A stretch of DNA of 64,000 nucleotides from Gracilaria domingensis. Its lineage: Eukaryota; Rhodophyta; Florideophyceae; Gracilariales; Gracilariaceae. Positions 11,142-20,848 of the stretch are shown here, piece after piece; position 1 is the first letter of the stretch, and the number at the start of each line of letters is the position of its first letter. The DNA lies in contig VCMS01000006.1 in the NCBI GenBank assembly GCA_022539475.1, positions 264,504 to 328,503 of the forward strand, read 5' to 3'. The notes under the pieces were generated by a model. It worked only from the letters and a program-made list of their open reading frames with translations. It did not search any database and was not told the DNA's origin. Both the position numbers and the translations under genes were made by a program.

Positions 11142-13571
11142 TCAGACAACTGAATGGTACATCTCTGCGTATATTAACACAATCAGAGATGACCAACCGG
11201 TGAACTGTCGGCCTGATTTCCCTGCACCATCTTCGGGCGAGTAATTTTCCCATAGCAGTCCAGTCTGCTTAAAGACGCGGAAGGTGTTATTCAAGATTGA
11301 GCGTCTTAAGTCCGAATACAAATTGGCAGCTTGAGCACGGTACGGCCCGTTTAGAACGGAGTATTTTGTTTTCAGCGCTGCAAGGACTAAGTAGTTAAAC
11401 GGCATCCATACGGATCCCGTCCAATAGTCGTCCCCTCCCCGATACCATATGTCGGATTTGGATAAAGACCTTACTCCAGCGCGCGCTCGCAACAGTGAGC
11501 CGTCTTCAAGAGTATCTAAAATAGTCTTAACGCGTCTGTCAGCTGGATCAAGCAAACCTAGCAGTAAAGGAAGTATGGTAGGGTAACCAATGTGACAAAC
11601 TTTATCGTCCCCGTCATGGTCACACATTAGGTACTCCGTCCCATCTTCGTCTAGGCCTCGCTTACCATGTCTCTCGATAAGACTTTCTTTGAGATTCTCG
11701 CATTCAGCTTCGTATTCAGATGCGGTACGGTCGTCACCGAAGGAGCGGTAAATTCTACCAAGCGTACCAGATGCCCAGGTTACCCAGCTGTGTAAATCGA
11801 CATGAGTTTCCGTCTGCGTAGGTTCAACTGCACGTGGGAAGTCATCCAATCCTGATGCCAAAGTGAGAACATAGCCTTCCTTCGACTTCTTGTCTTGCGA
11901 TCGACCTCTCCATCGGAATGAATTAGGAAGGTGTCCGGACTGAGATGACTTAAGCCACGAATAGTAACGACTCGCTCTTCTCAACGTGACCTTCCTAAAT
12001 TGGTCGAATACATCCATGTCTCGAATTCCTTCACACTCACTCGTATGTGATCCTAAGCCCCTGTTTTCTTTGTCACAGAACTCTTTCAACTGTAAGAGGG
12101 CATGGATGGCCAACAAAATTGTTGGAGGATTTGCTATACTTGGATCTTGTATTATCAGATGTTCAATGTGACTTGGAAAACGGTTTCGAGCTTCAATACC
12201 CAAAATCTGTTCCCTTGGAATCCAACCGTCTTCCTGTCCCACTTCTATCCACGAGAGGAGACATTCTAAGCTGAGCTGAGCATCCCATCGCTGTATAATT
12301 AGCTGATGAAACCCTTCGTCCCACAAAAAGCCTCGCGGGAAGAGTGCCCGAGATGGAGTGGCAGTAAACAGTCTTACTGGCCGCAGTGCATCAATTCTCC
12401 CTTGCAAACGGTCGTTGTTCACAACTGAACTTCCATAGAAGAAGCCGATACCCCCTAGAATATTGGCTAACGCCGCACTCGCAAAAACCTGTTCCTCCTC
12501 GCTTACTCCCTTTGCTTTGAGTTGGAATACTCGTTCAAACTTATCATCGAAAGCCTGACGAGACCTTTCCAAGATCGAATTCAGCCCACTGCCAGTAATG
12601 TCTTTCTCTATACCTTTAATCGTGTTCCAGTCCCTGTTTTCACGTAGAACGAAAGTAGCTTCCATCTCAAAAGGCACCTGAAGAATTCTTTGCACAAAAA
12701 CGACTGGAGAATCATCTCGTGTCGAATCATCCAGAACATAAAATGGCTGACGTTGTTTCGAAGAATGCTGTCGACGTTTAAGAGCTTTGGGAATAGATTT
12801 TTCAATAGCCCACGCTGCTTGTGCATTTTTCGTTGATGTCGAGACGTGAAAGTTTGACAAATAACCAAATGTGTCTTGGGGCTTTTCGGATCTTGAGCGG
12901 ATTAGGGAACGGGAACCAGTGGCCTCGGTAGAGCGATGCGGTTCTTCTGTGATGGAGAAAGTAGAAGGATTGAGTATTCCTTTGGTCGGTTGCTTCACGA
13001 GAATGGTATATTTCCCTCCGATGCTTTTCGCATTTCCCGCTATTCGGATGTCATCGTCAATACCCTCATCGCTGAGGTTCGGAGCGTTTTCCAACTGAAT
13101 TGTGCCCCATTGGTGTTTATCATCTTCGCCCATGTCTGCATCGTTCTGTAGATCGTGCTCCTCCTCAGTAGCGACGGCGTAGAAAACCAGTGATGTTGGT
13201 TCAACAGCCTTAGATATATCCAGTGCTTTGGCTGTTATTCGCAGCACACAAGCTTGTTGCTGGTCAGGGTGATTCAGGAAAGTCGTATCTATATGCAAGT
13301 TGGCACCCTTGTCTTGGATTGATTGATCCCCAAATGTCCGGCCGTCATGCCGAGACCATGTGAATAAAGAAATATCGTCTTGACTTTCAGTTGCCATATG
13401 ACGAATATTAAGTGAGTTGGCAGGATGATAGGCGAAACCAAAGAAAGGAGAGTGAGGAACATTGGCACGCGCAGCAATCAAGTTCTGAGGTCGAAAGGTT
13501 CCCCATGTCACCTCTGCCATCATTCGGGAAATCAAAAGGAAAACGGCCAAAAGCCGGAGAATGAAGAACAT
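11142..13571 (-). CDS. MOGS: Mannosyl-oligosaccharide glucosidase (ER glucosidase I, GH63)
   Basis: A single exon encodes 809 residues and starts at the ATG at 13571. The enzyme removes the outermost glucose from the Glc3Man9GlcNAc2 glycan just after transfer to nascent proteins in the ER. An N-terminal hydrophobic segment (ILRLLAVFLLISRM) acts as signal or anchor. The WGTFRPQ start and PHSPFFGFAYH are typical of the N domain. The catalytic (alpha/alpha)6 domain has FPRGFLWDEGFHQL (acid Asp near 418), GDDYWTGSVWMPFNYL, and the C-terminal ENYSPEDGAGKSGRQFTGW carrying the expected acidic pair. The length is in the family range. The stop lies 30 bp from the end of the convergent zinc-finger gene, so the 3' ends may overlap. 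Confidence 0.95.
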   Translation of the reverse strand: MFFILRLLAVFLLISRMMAEVTWGTFRPQNLIAARANVPHSPFFGFAYHPANSLNIRHMATESQDDISLFTWSRHDGRTFGDQSIQDKGANLHIDTTFLNHPDQQQACVLRITAKALDISKAVEPTSLVFYAVATEEEHDLQNDADMGEDDKHQWGTIQLENAPNLSDEGIDDDIRIAGNAKSIGGKYTILVKQPTKGILNPSTFSITEEPHRSTEATGSRSLIRSRSEKPQDTFGYLSNFHVSTSTKNAQAAWAIEKSIPKALKRRQHSSKQRQPFYVLDDSTRDDSPVVFVQRILQVPFEMEATFVLRENRDWNTIKGIEKDITGSGLNSILERSRQAFDDKFERVFQLKAKGVSEEEQVFASAALANILGGIGFFYGSSVVNNDRLQGRIDALRPVRLFTATPSRALFPRGFLWDEGFHQLIIQRWDAQLSLECLLSWIEVGQEDGWIPREQILGIEARNRFPSHIEHLIIQDPSIANPPTILLAIHALLQLKEFCDKENRGLGSHTSECEGIRDMDVFDQFRKVTLRRASRYYSWLKSSQSGHLPNSFRWRGRSQDKKSKEGYVLTLASGLDDFPRAVEPTQTETHVDLHSWVTWASGTLGRIYRSFGDDRTASEYEAECENLKESLIERHGKRGLDEDGTEYLMCDHDGDDKVCHIGYPTILPLLLGLLDPADRRVKTILDTLEDGSLLRARAGVRSLSKSDIWYRGGDDYWTGSVWMPFNYLVLAALKTKYSVLNGPYRAQAANLYSDLRRSILNNTFRVFKQTGLLWENYSPEDGAGKSGRQFTGWSSLIVLIYAEMYHSVV

Positions 13572-14163
13572 GTTGGAAGCGTCTCCAGTTCACAGCAGTG
13601 TGTTATGATGTAGAGATCGCTTCTGGTTGTTGTCCCTTTTGGAACTGGAGAGATGAGAACAAGAAATGTTCCCACTGACTGTTCTCACTTTGACTGATTC
13701 TCATACAAGGAAATCTCTTAGAGACGATTACTGCTGATCCCTCTCGAAAATCGCAACATCGTGCTCGTCAGTATGAAAATCCTTCTCGTGGCCCGCTCGA
13801 TGCACGTTTTCAGAGCATCAACGACAAACCTCTCAAGTTAGGCTTGGCTAATGTTGAGCAATCCGGGTGCTCTATCGTGATGACGGGTGAGCAGCCATCC
13901 CTGCAACAATCAAGGATTGCTTTGCATAGATATTTAATTTTGTTCTCTATTATTCCCTGGCACTATCCTAAGGATATCCTTATACGTAGCCGTATACTCT
14001 TGGGCTATCTGCCGTCTTTCAGCGAGAAGCTCATCGCTCCACTGCACAAAGATCTCTTGTTCACATGGGGGTATCAACGGTCGTCAACAGAAGCAGCTGC
14101 ATCATGTCGATGCCATCCTATCTTTGAAGACGAACATCCAAACAATACCGCTCAGCAGTATGC
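13572..14163. other. Intergenic between glucosidase I and glyoxalase
   Basis: This stretch of 0.6 kb contains the upstream region of glucosidase I and the 3' flank of the glyoxalase gene. A plus-strand frame that begins here runs antisense into glyoxalase exon 3 and is rejected. The phrase CCTAAGGATATCCTTATA near 13968 is partly self-complementary. Nothing else was seen. Confidence 0.5.
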
Positions 14164-15229
14164 CTATTCGTCAAACTCCCGCTCGAAATCTTCAGCATCA
14201 ACGAGAACCGTCTTCCAACCGTCTGGATCCCTTACTGCACATATTTTAGTTCCGATACCTGGAACGGGTCCTGGTTCACGAGCCAACGTAACTCCTTTCT
14301 TTTTCATTTGTTCCGCTGCTTCGTACACATCTGGTGTACTAACAGCAATTTGCGCATAACCTGTACCGGGCGTATACTTGTTGTCCCCATAATTATATGT
14401 CAGCTCTAACACCGTACTATCTTCTTCAGGGCCAAAGCCCATAAATCCCAGCGTGTACTTGTACTGTGGATTGTCACGCTTTCGCAGAAGCTTCATTCCC
14501 ATAGCTTCGTAGAAACTTTCGTGTAGCATCCCAATACATCGTTTGCGTGGTCAGGAAATCAGAACGGAGCCTTTTTCATGACGGAGCTTAGTACTTACGA
14601 GATAGTCTTGTCTAGGTCGTTGACTCGAAGCATTACCTGACAAAGCGGGTCCCTTTGCTTGCGCTGTATGACTTCGAACTTGTATCCGGTGGGGTCTTCG
14701 ACAAAAGCGATTATACTTGAACCTCCTGCTTTCCGGAAACGGTGGTAAGAAATTGGTCAGGACGAGATCCACTTCTTGAGATGTCGCACTATCACGTACC
14801 CTTCACTGGCCCCACTTCTCGGGTAACTTTGAAACCCGCCGCCTTCACTCTTTGAACAGTCGCCGCGGCGTCCTCGACGGCGACACCAAAGTGCCCGAAA
14901 CCAGTGCCGATATCGTAAGAATCAACCCCATAGTTGTATGTAAGCTCCAAGCTGAAGTGCTCCCCCTTTCTTTCGGAGCCGTAACCATAGAACACGTTAG
15001 TATACTTTTCACTGGGCACATCTCGCTCTCGAAGGCATTTCATTCCTAGCGCTTCAAGGAATCTTCGTGAGGCATCCAAATCGCCGACACGATAAACAGC
15101 ATGCAACATCTTGTCCGCCGTCATTGTTAACACTGTTCTCTGGTTCCTTCTCGTGGTACAAGCTTGCAAATTGCGTGATGACAACGCAGATTTGGGAATG
15201 AATCCACTACCGATGAACCCGATACGCAT
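14164..15229 (-). CDS. Two-domain glyoxalase I (lactoylglutathione lyase), probably plastid
   Basis: Three exons on the minus strand (15229-14800, 14725-14599, 14515-14164) encode 302 residues. The introns are 74 and 83 nt with GTACGT and GTAAGT donors. Splicing rebuilds [24 protein letters not shown] and VMLRVNDLDKTISFYEAMGMK, both classic for the family. The enzyme isomerises the methylglyoxal-glutathione hemithioacetal to S-lactoylglutathione. The first 35 residues look like a plastid transit peptide. Domain 1 has a complete metal-site set: His in MLHAVYRV, Glu in LELTYNYG, His in GFGHFGV, Glu in FEVIQ. Domain 2 has Gln (CQVMLRV), Glu (LELTYNYG), Gln (YAQIAV) and a Val where the last Glu would be. 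This suggests one active site per chain, as in two-domain plant enzymes. Confidence 0.93.
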
Positions 15230-16204
15230 TACTCCAGTAGACGCTTCTCGGACGAAGTGGCCAAGGAATACAAGGCATGAGAGAGAGAAACGTTTCGTTG
15301 ACCTCCCAGAAACTATTGAGGAGATACCGAGGGAGGTTACTTTTTGTCAGGGCAGTGTTCCGATTTACAGAGCGTCCACTTTCAAAAAAATAAGAAATAC
15401 TGTAGTATATCCAGACTCTGGATTCCAGAGCAATGATCCAAGAAAAGATAATAGATACATCGTAGATATCTTCACTCATCAGATAGGGGGGCTAGCCCCC
15501 CCTTCCTCTAAGGTACCGACGGTACCCAACTGTCCATCTCTGCATCTAACGGAAGATACATTGCGTCGGGATGCGCAGCCTGACACTTCCATTTGGCTCT
15601 CAACCCTTTCTGCATGTATAGCTGATTCTCTACAGGCATGCGTCGCGGATGTAGAAGACAATTGGATTGTTTTCACGAAGATGGGTGTTGCAGCGAGATT
15701 CGTGCGATAAACTTAGGAGCAGAGCACAATGCGGGTAGATGTATTCGATTTCATTGCCGTACTTATGGTGGAAGGGACTGAATCGCAGAAATGTACAGGG
15801 AGCAGTGCAGGAGAAATCGCTGAAAGGGATGAATAAGAGGAACTGAAACAAATATGCGGAAAGGTCAACTCTCGGGCAGAAGTTAGCAACACTGGCATAG
15901 AAAACGTGCGTTCTACCTCGCACTCTGTCGTCGATGTCAAGATTTTGGTCCTCCCTGCGATGACGACGGAGGTCGAACCGAGGTATTTCATGTGCATCGA
16001 GGAGAATTTAACAAAAAAATGCCCACCACAACATAGTCACGTAACCTTGACATCTTGAGATATGCATGTTCCCGTCCCTATAGGCCCTGAACCGTCCTAT
16101 CCGCTCTTCAACTCCTCCCGAAGAGGAATCAGCTTTATCGAATTGGAACAGGGCGACTAATCTCCGAACCGTCCTAAACTGTAGAATTATAAAACACCAA
16201 GAGT
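15230..16204. other. Divergent promoter region between glyoxalase and PhzF genes
   Basis: A stretch of nearly 1 kb between two head-to-head start codons. It contains a G6-CTAG-C6 palindrome at 15486-15501 and a duplicated GGTACC with GAC spacer at 15512-15526, both listed separately. A TATA-like ATTATAAAAC lies just upstream of the PhzF start codon at 16205. A plus-strand frame across 15111-15710 is not credible: it runs antisense into glyoxalase exon 1 and has no domain. Confidence 0.5.
15486..15526. promoter_or_regulatory. Palindrome cluster: GGGGGGCTAGCCCCCC plus GGTACC-GAC-GGTACC
   Basis: Two self-complementary elements lie 10 bp apart inside the glyoxalase/PhzF divergent promoter. The second contains CGACGGTAC (15517-15525), a 9-mer found again in other promoter regions of the window. 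Function is inferred from position and symmetry only. Confidence 0.45.
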
Positions 16205-17077
16205 ATGTCACACGCATCTATATCTCTTCCCCTGTACGTGGTGGACGCGTTTGTTCCACCAGAAACAAAAACCTTAGGAAAAGGAAATCCTGCGGCCGTA
16301 GTGCCGTTGACGAAGGAACAGGTTGATAGCCTCAGCGTCGAACACATGCAAACTGTGGCGACCGAATTGGGGTTATCGGAAACAACTTATGTGTACCCAG
16401 CGGACGAGCAAGCTATCTTTTACATTCGTTGGTTTACGCCTGCGGTGGAGGTTCAACTGTGTGGGCATGCGACTCTCGCTGCTGCCTATGTGCTACATCT
16501 GGAAAGCCAACAGCTGTCATCTGTAGAGTTCATAACTATGACGGGGGAAAGATTGAAGGTTAAGAAAGCTGAGCAACCAGACAAGGGCCTTCCAGCATTT
16601 CAAATGGAATTCCCTGCTCTGTTGCAGAAAGGAGAGCTGACTGAATCCGAAGAACGGACACTAACCCGCGGTCTGGGAATTCCGAAGGAGAAAATCTCGC
16701 AATGTTATCGTTCAGATTATGATCTAGTTGCGGTGCTTCCGGAACGCGCTACAGTGGAAGGACTAAAGCCTTTAATGGAGACGCTTTCGAAACTTGGTGA
16801 CAGGGGAGTTATTGCAACCGCACCATGCGCGGAAAAGATTTGCTTCGTTTCTAGGTACTTCGCGCCAGCAGCCGGAATACCGGAGGACCCGGTTACTGGA
16901 AGCGCTCACTGCGCGCTCGCGCCTCTTTACCTCACGCCAAATCAAGATGGTAAGTTCTACCGTGCGGAGCAATTGTCGAGAAGACGTGGCGTCGTTATGG
17001 TTCGCATGATGTCTGAGAATCGAGTCGAATTACAGGGAAGCGTTCGTTTGGTCAGCAAAGGAACGTTGTATCTGTGA
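16205..17077 (+). CDS. PhzF-family epimerase/isomerase-like protein
   Basis: A single exon encodes 290 residues with the ATG at 16205, 10-20 bp downstream of a TATA-like sequence. The fold family includes PhzF and diaminopimelate epimerase. Visible family motifs are DAF in the first strand, KGNPAAVV near residue 30, the ELGLSETTYV segment carrying the catalytic Glu, RWFTPAVEVQLCGHATLAAAYVL, and GIPEDPVTGSAHCALAPLY near residue 220. All of these are intact, so an active isomerase-type enzyme is likely. The substrates of eukaryotic members are mostly unknown, and the protein should not be read as evidence of phenazine synthesis. No transit peptide is visible. It is head to head with glyoxalase I. 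Confidence 0.93.
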   Translation: MSHASISLPLYVVDAFVPPETKTLGKGNPAAVVPLTKEQVDSLSVEHMQTVATELGLSETTYVYPADEQAIFYIRWFTPAVEVQLCGHATLAAAYVLHLESQQLSSVEFITMTGERLKVKKAEQPDKGLPAFQMEFPALLQKGELTESEERTLTRGLGIPKEKISQCYRSDYDLVAVLPERATVEGLKPLMETLSKLGDRGVIATAPCAEKICFVSRYFAPAAGIPEDPVTGSAHCALAPLYLTPNQDGKFYRAEQLSRRRGVVMVRMMSENRVELQGSVRLVSKGTLYL

Positions 17078-17216
17078 TGTACCTCTTCCTGTACTACACA
17101 AGAGGTTAAGAAACAAAGAAGTATCCACCATGACTCTTGCATTGTCTCTGGCACAGACTTGTTGGCTTTTTATGTCCAAATATGGCTTCCTGGGCCTGGA
17201 CGAGTTTTAAGGGAGG

Positions 17217-17633
17217 TCAGCCTTCAGGCCGCATTCGATCAAAAAACTGTACACCGCGATGAGCGTGCATAATGTGAAGAGCATTGGAGGAAATGTTCTT
17301 TGTCCTTAAATGTCTGAGCGAAGCAAAGTCATCTCCTCTACGTGTCGTGTGTGCTAACAGAAGCAGATGAGGTTTATACAACATGGCATCGCTGTGAATC
17401 AGATTAAAGGCACTCTTTAGCTGCGGGTTGGTGCTAGCCTCTATCAAAGTCCGGAGCACTATTGGGCCCAGGTACGACGGTACACAGCAGGTAGTAAAGG
17501 CACGAGTTCTGTCTTCAGCTGGGTTTATCTTCCAGATCGCTAGGCATTGCATCTTTTTCGCTTCTCTGCAATCGTCTGGAGCAATGTCCTTCTTCATCTG
17601 TGGAAGTGCTTTTCTCTTTGGACGCAAACGCAC
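17217..17633 (-). CDS. Uncertain ORF, unidentified
   Basis: A minus-strand frame of up to 138 codons whose interior (AIWKINPAEDRTRAFTTCCV, PHLLLLAHTTRRGDDFASL) has a protein-like mix of residues but no recognisable domain. It could be the last exon of the unidentified gene at 17831-18301 on the same strand, but no good donor/acceptor pair joins them. It also contains CGACGGTAC (17475-17483), which elsewhere in the window lies in non-coding DNA; that argues against coding. Weak call. Confidence 0.2.
   Translation of the reverse strand: MRLRPKRKALPQMKKDIAPDDCREAKKMQCLAIWKINPAEDRTRAFTTCCVPSYLGPIVLRTLIEASTNPQLKSAFNLIHSDAMLYKPHLLLLAHTTRRGDDFASLRHLRTKNISSNALHIMHAHRGVQFFDRMRPEG
17475..17483. promoter_or_regulatory. 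CGACGGTAC motif copy
   Basis: An exact copy of the 9-mer found in three divergent promoters. Here it is downstream of the PhzF gene, in a stretch without a confirmed gene. Confidence 0.3.
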
Positions 17634-17830
17634 GTTGTAACATGATGAACCGCGTCTGAGGGCGCAATTGTTTCGTCTGCTGACGTAGATTTAATGGTCT
17701 CATGGAATATAAAGCACTGAGCTCCAAGCAGTACGTATGTTTCTGAATTTGGATTGTTGTCGATATAAAGTAGGCAATATTGTTGTGTACATGAAGTCAT
17801 CAGAAGTTACACACGGAGCTCCATCTTCTG

Positions 17831-18301
17831 TTACTGCGTTGCATCCAGATCTAAGCCTGACAGGTTGTTCATGATGAGCACGTAGACATTGTTCTCAGAA
17901 GCGGTGGGTTTCTTGCAAGATGTGAAATGCGCCAGCAAGCCATGAAGGACATATCTCCAGAAAGAATCCAGCCCAACAACAGCGGCATTCAGGCAAAACG
18001 CAGCATGTCGAACACGACGTTCTTCGTCATACTTTCGAATATCGGCAACGAGAAAGGCAACGATTGCAGGAGGAATTTGTGACGTGCCAGGAATAAAGTG
18101 AGGGCGCATAAAGGGTGCAAGACGGTCAAGCGTGCTGAATGGCCAGTCCATTTGGTCAGTGATTTCGCTTGGATACTTCAAGAAATACCAGGCATCTAGA
18201 AGTTCCTTCTCGGACACTTCGAGTTTGTACGTCTCAGGATTGGGGCTGAGCAGCAGGCGAAGGGACTTGTTTTCAGCCCTTTCAGACTCTTGGAAACCCA
18301 T
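17831..18301 (-). CDS. Unidentified protein, possibly only the last exon of a larger gene
   Basis: A minus-strand frame of 156 codons starts at the ATG at 18301. The predicted protein is helical, with KELLDAWYFLKYPSEITDQMDWPFSTLDRL and IPPAIVAFLVADIRKYDEERRVRHAAFCL, and looks like a real polypeptide, but I cannot place it in a family. The ATG is preceded at once by CTACCTGCAG, a good 3' splice site, so the frame may begin within an exon whose upstream exons I could not find. No transit peptide is seen. The gene lies on the strand opposite to PhzF and is convergent with it. Confidence 0.4.
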   Translation of the reverse strand: MGFQESERAENKSLRLLLSPNPETYKLEVSEKELLDAWYFLKYPSEITDQMDWPFSTLDRLAPFMRPHFIPGTSQIPPAIVAFLVADIRKYDEERRVRHAAFCLNAAVVGLDSFWRYVLHGLLAHFTSCKKPTASENNVYVLIMNNLSGLDLDATQ

Positions 18302-18848
18302 TGCTGCAGGTAGTAGGCTTTTGGTAAAGAGGCGCGGGTGGGTCAGGGACAGATTTGAGCTGTGGGGAAAAGCTGAAGTAATACGGGCACGAGGTCAAGA
18401 ATGCATGCGCCCTTTGTAGGCTGGAGGATGTGGTTATGAGGGCAGCAGGCCTCGCTGCAACACTGCTGGCGCACAACCTCAGACGATAGACAAAAACTTG
18501 CGAAACATGCGAAACAACTCGTTTGACGTCTATCGTTTACAAAGAGGACGTCATTCGTGTTCAAGAGATATCCTCTGTGATGACCTTCCGTTGTAGGCTT
18601 TACCATCCGGGATCACACGTGGAGAATCTCCACTGGAGATAATTACCAAGTTTTGGAGCTTCTGTCAATTTTTGGCCCCACGACGTGTCGCACGTCAATT
18701 GGGTTATTCATTCTTATACTGTAAGCTACACCAATGCCGCTTAACCTCGTCGATGCGGCGCTGAGGTCTGATCATTGACGAAGCTTTCCGACCTTCGCTG
18801 CCAGATTGCCTGCGACAAACTCAGATTGCCAGCACGCTCGAGGTGAAC
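18302..18848. other. Intergenic, upstream of GNAT gene
   Basis: A stretch of 0.55 kb with no supported gene. It may hold 5' exons of the unidentified minus-strand gene and the promoter of the acetyltransferase. No clear element was recognised. Confidence 0.4.
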
Positions 18849-19890
18849 ATGAGAGGGATCACGGCTCGAAGGTGTGCGTTCTTCACGCCCCCGTTTGTTA
18901 GTACCGCTCCAACGCTATTGAGACACGCCAGACGGTTTCACGCATGCAGAGGCAACTTCACGCGAAGCACGGACGCTACATGTTGCGTTTCAGAACAAGT
19001 GGTGGTTCGTCGCGCATATCGCTCGGATATAGGTGGGGCTGTCAGCGTTCTTTCAAGAGCTTTTGCAAATGAAGAAGGGCAAGCACGAAGGATAACTCAC
19101 TCACCCATTGGGCGTCTACTAGGCGCGAGTCGTGCATTGCGAATAGTGGAGCTGTTCTCCAGGTTAGAGTTCTGGTTGCAATTAAACAGCCGCATTCGCG
19201 CCACAGGCGTGGATGCGGAGGGTCCGGCACACGCCGTGCTGGTGGCCATCGAGCGCGAGACTGGTGCGTTGACATCTCAACAAGCATAGACGTTGAAGCG
19301 ACGTTGCAGCTTTGCCTCTCTAACCACATGCATGACGTCCACCAGGTGACATAATTGGATGCGTCGAAATGGGCGCCGTAAACGCTAAAAGCGCAATGAA
19401 GGACGGCGTAGAGGACCAGATCTCCGCATGGTCTCGCAAAGACATCCGCTGCAACGGCGAGGTATACATGGGCAATCTGGCGGTGAAAAGCAGCTGGCGT
19501 GGTCGCGGAGTCGGCGCCAAACTGGTGCAATCGGTGATGCAAGAGGCGCGCACCTGGTGGGACGCGCGCGTGGTATGGGTGCACGTCGCGGACGACAACC
19601 GCACAGCAAAGCGGCTGTACAGGCGACTGGGCTTCGACTGCGCGGCGCAAGAACCGGAGTGGTACTCAGAGATCGGGCGCGAACGAAGACTATTCCTCTT
19701 CCGCGACACGGACGCCGCGCGCCGCGAAGGCGGCGGCGTGGACGACTGGGGCGCGGCGCGCGTCACGACGCTGCGAAAGATGAACGTCGTCGAGTACCTG
19801 CGCTACTGCCTGTACGACCTGCGCCGCACGCGCGAGCACAACGAGCAGCAGCAGCAGCAGCAGCAGCACGCGCGCCGCGACGATCGCTGA
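18849..19890 (+). CDS. GNAT-family N-acetyltransferase, probably plastid
   Basis: Two exons (18849-19263 and 19346-19890) encode 319 residues. The 82-nt intron (GTGCGT donor, CACCAG acceptor, phase 1) joins ERETG to DIIGCVEMGAVN, restoring the GNAT core strand. The first in-frame ATG is 18849. The first 45 residues are rich in Arg, Ala, Thr and Phe, as in transit peptides. The acetyl-CoA-binding motif A follows: YMGNLAVKSSWRGRGVGAKLVQSVMQEA (R-G-x-G-x-G/A type), then VHVADDNRTAKRLYRRLGF. The C-terminus ends in a run of Gln encoded by CAG repeats (about 19848-19868). Plastid GNATs acetylate protein lysines or N-termini; the substrate here is unknown. COX5B follows on the same strand after 247 bp. 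Confidence 0.88.
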
Positions 19891-20137
19891 CGCGCAAAAT
19901 TGGCGGCGCGCCACGTGCGCCACGCACGCCGCGTCCAAGCCGCCTGCCGGTCGGCGCGCCTGGCCATTGGCCACGGAGCTCGCAGTGCGAGGCTCGCACC
20001 AAGCAACGCGTGGTGCCGCTGGCGCATCATCTCCACTTGCCGCCGCCCTACGATCGCCCCATTTTGGATAGGCATTCTGCCGTCGACCCGCGATCTTCTT
20101 CGCGTCCTCCTCCGTCGTCATCGTTTCGCACCGCATT

Positions 20138-20605
20138 ATGATCTCCGCCTCTGCTAGAGCCTTTACGCGCTCCGGTTTAATTGGCGCACTGGCTCGCGCC
20201 TCCTCCTCCTCCTCCCGTTCCATTTCTCCGTTTGCGCGCGGGCTACCGCCTGTGTCCAACCTGAACGCGCGTTGGTACGCGACGAAGAGCGACGGACCGA
20301 GCTTGGTGGCCGAGGTGAAGCCAGGTACTCCTGGTGAAGTTCCCAGCATTATCGATCAGGCGACGGGGCTTGAACGAGCCGAAATCGATCATCCAGACCT
20401 ATTTAAACACAACGAGGTGTTGCGCGGTCCTTTTGGAACCGCTGAGAATCCCGTCAAGATCCAATCTGCTTTTGACTCCAGAATTGTCGGCTGCACCGGA
20501 AAGGCTTCTCCAGATGATCATGACCTCGTGTGGTTGCTCGTCAAGAAGGATGAGAACGGCGTGTGCAGTGTATGTGGGCAGGTCTTTGAGCTAGATCCCT
20601 TGTAA
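20138..20605 (+). CDS. COX5B: Cytochrome c oxidase zinc-binding subunit (COX5B; yeast Cox4)
   Basis: A single exon encodes 155 residues. It is a nuclear-encoded peripheral subunit of respiratory complex IV on the matrix side. A basic, Ser/Ala-rich mitochondrial presequence covers about the first 45 residues (ARAFTRSGLIGALARASS). The mature part has GLERAEIDHPDLF, GPFGTAENPVKIQSAFDSRIVGCTG and CSVCGQVFEL. The zinc site uses the Cys of VGCTG, probably the His of PDDHDLVW, and the Cys pair of CSVC, the plant/fungal arrangement rather than the four-Cys animal one. It is convergent with Rad4/XPC, and the 243 bp between them contain a GTC/TCG simple repeat. Confidence 0.94.
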   Translation: MISASARAFTRSGLIGALARASSSSSRSISPFARGLPPVSNLNARWYATKSDGPSLVAEVKPGTPGEVPSIIDQATGLERAEIDHPDLFKHNEVLRGPFGTAENPVKIQSAFDSRIVGCTGKASPDDHDLVWLLVKKDENGVCSVCGQVFELDPL

Positions 20606-20720
20606 AAGTCCTTCATGCCCCGCTCGCGTGCACGTTTTTGTCGGCTCTTCGTCATTCCGTTGCACCATTTTGTAACTGTGCGTGTGCCATTCCGCACCCC
20701 CAATGCATAACTTAAAACTA

Positions 20721-20758
20721 TCGTCGTCGTCATCATGATCGTCGTCGTCGTCGTCGTC
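20721..20758. repeat. TCG/GTC trinucleotide repeat
   Basis: Imperfect tandem GTC units interrupted once by CATCATGA in the 3' flank between COX5B and Rad4/XPC. It is ordinary low-complexity DNA. Confidence 0.7.
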
Positions 20759-20848
20759 TTTGTTCTTGCGGCTCTGTCGTATTGCCACATGCTGCGGAAA
20801 TCCACGCTTTATGTTTACGTACCTTTTGTACTTTCGTGCTTTTCTGGT

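Noticed and set aside
15111-15710. 199-codon plus-strand frame
   Set aside because: Runs antisense through glyoxalase exon 1 and then through palindromic promoter elements.
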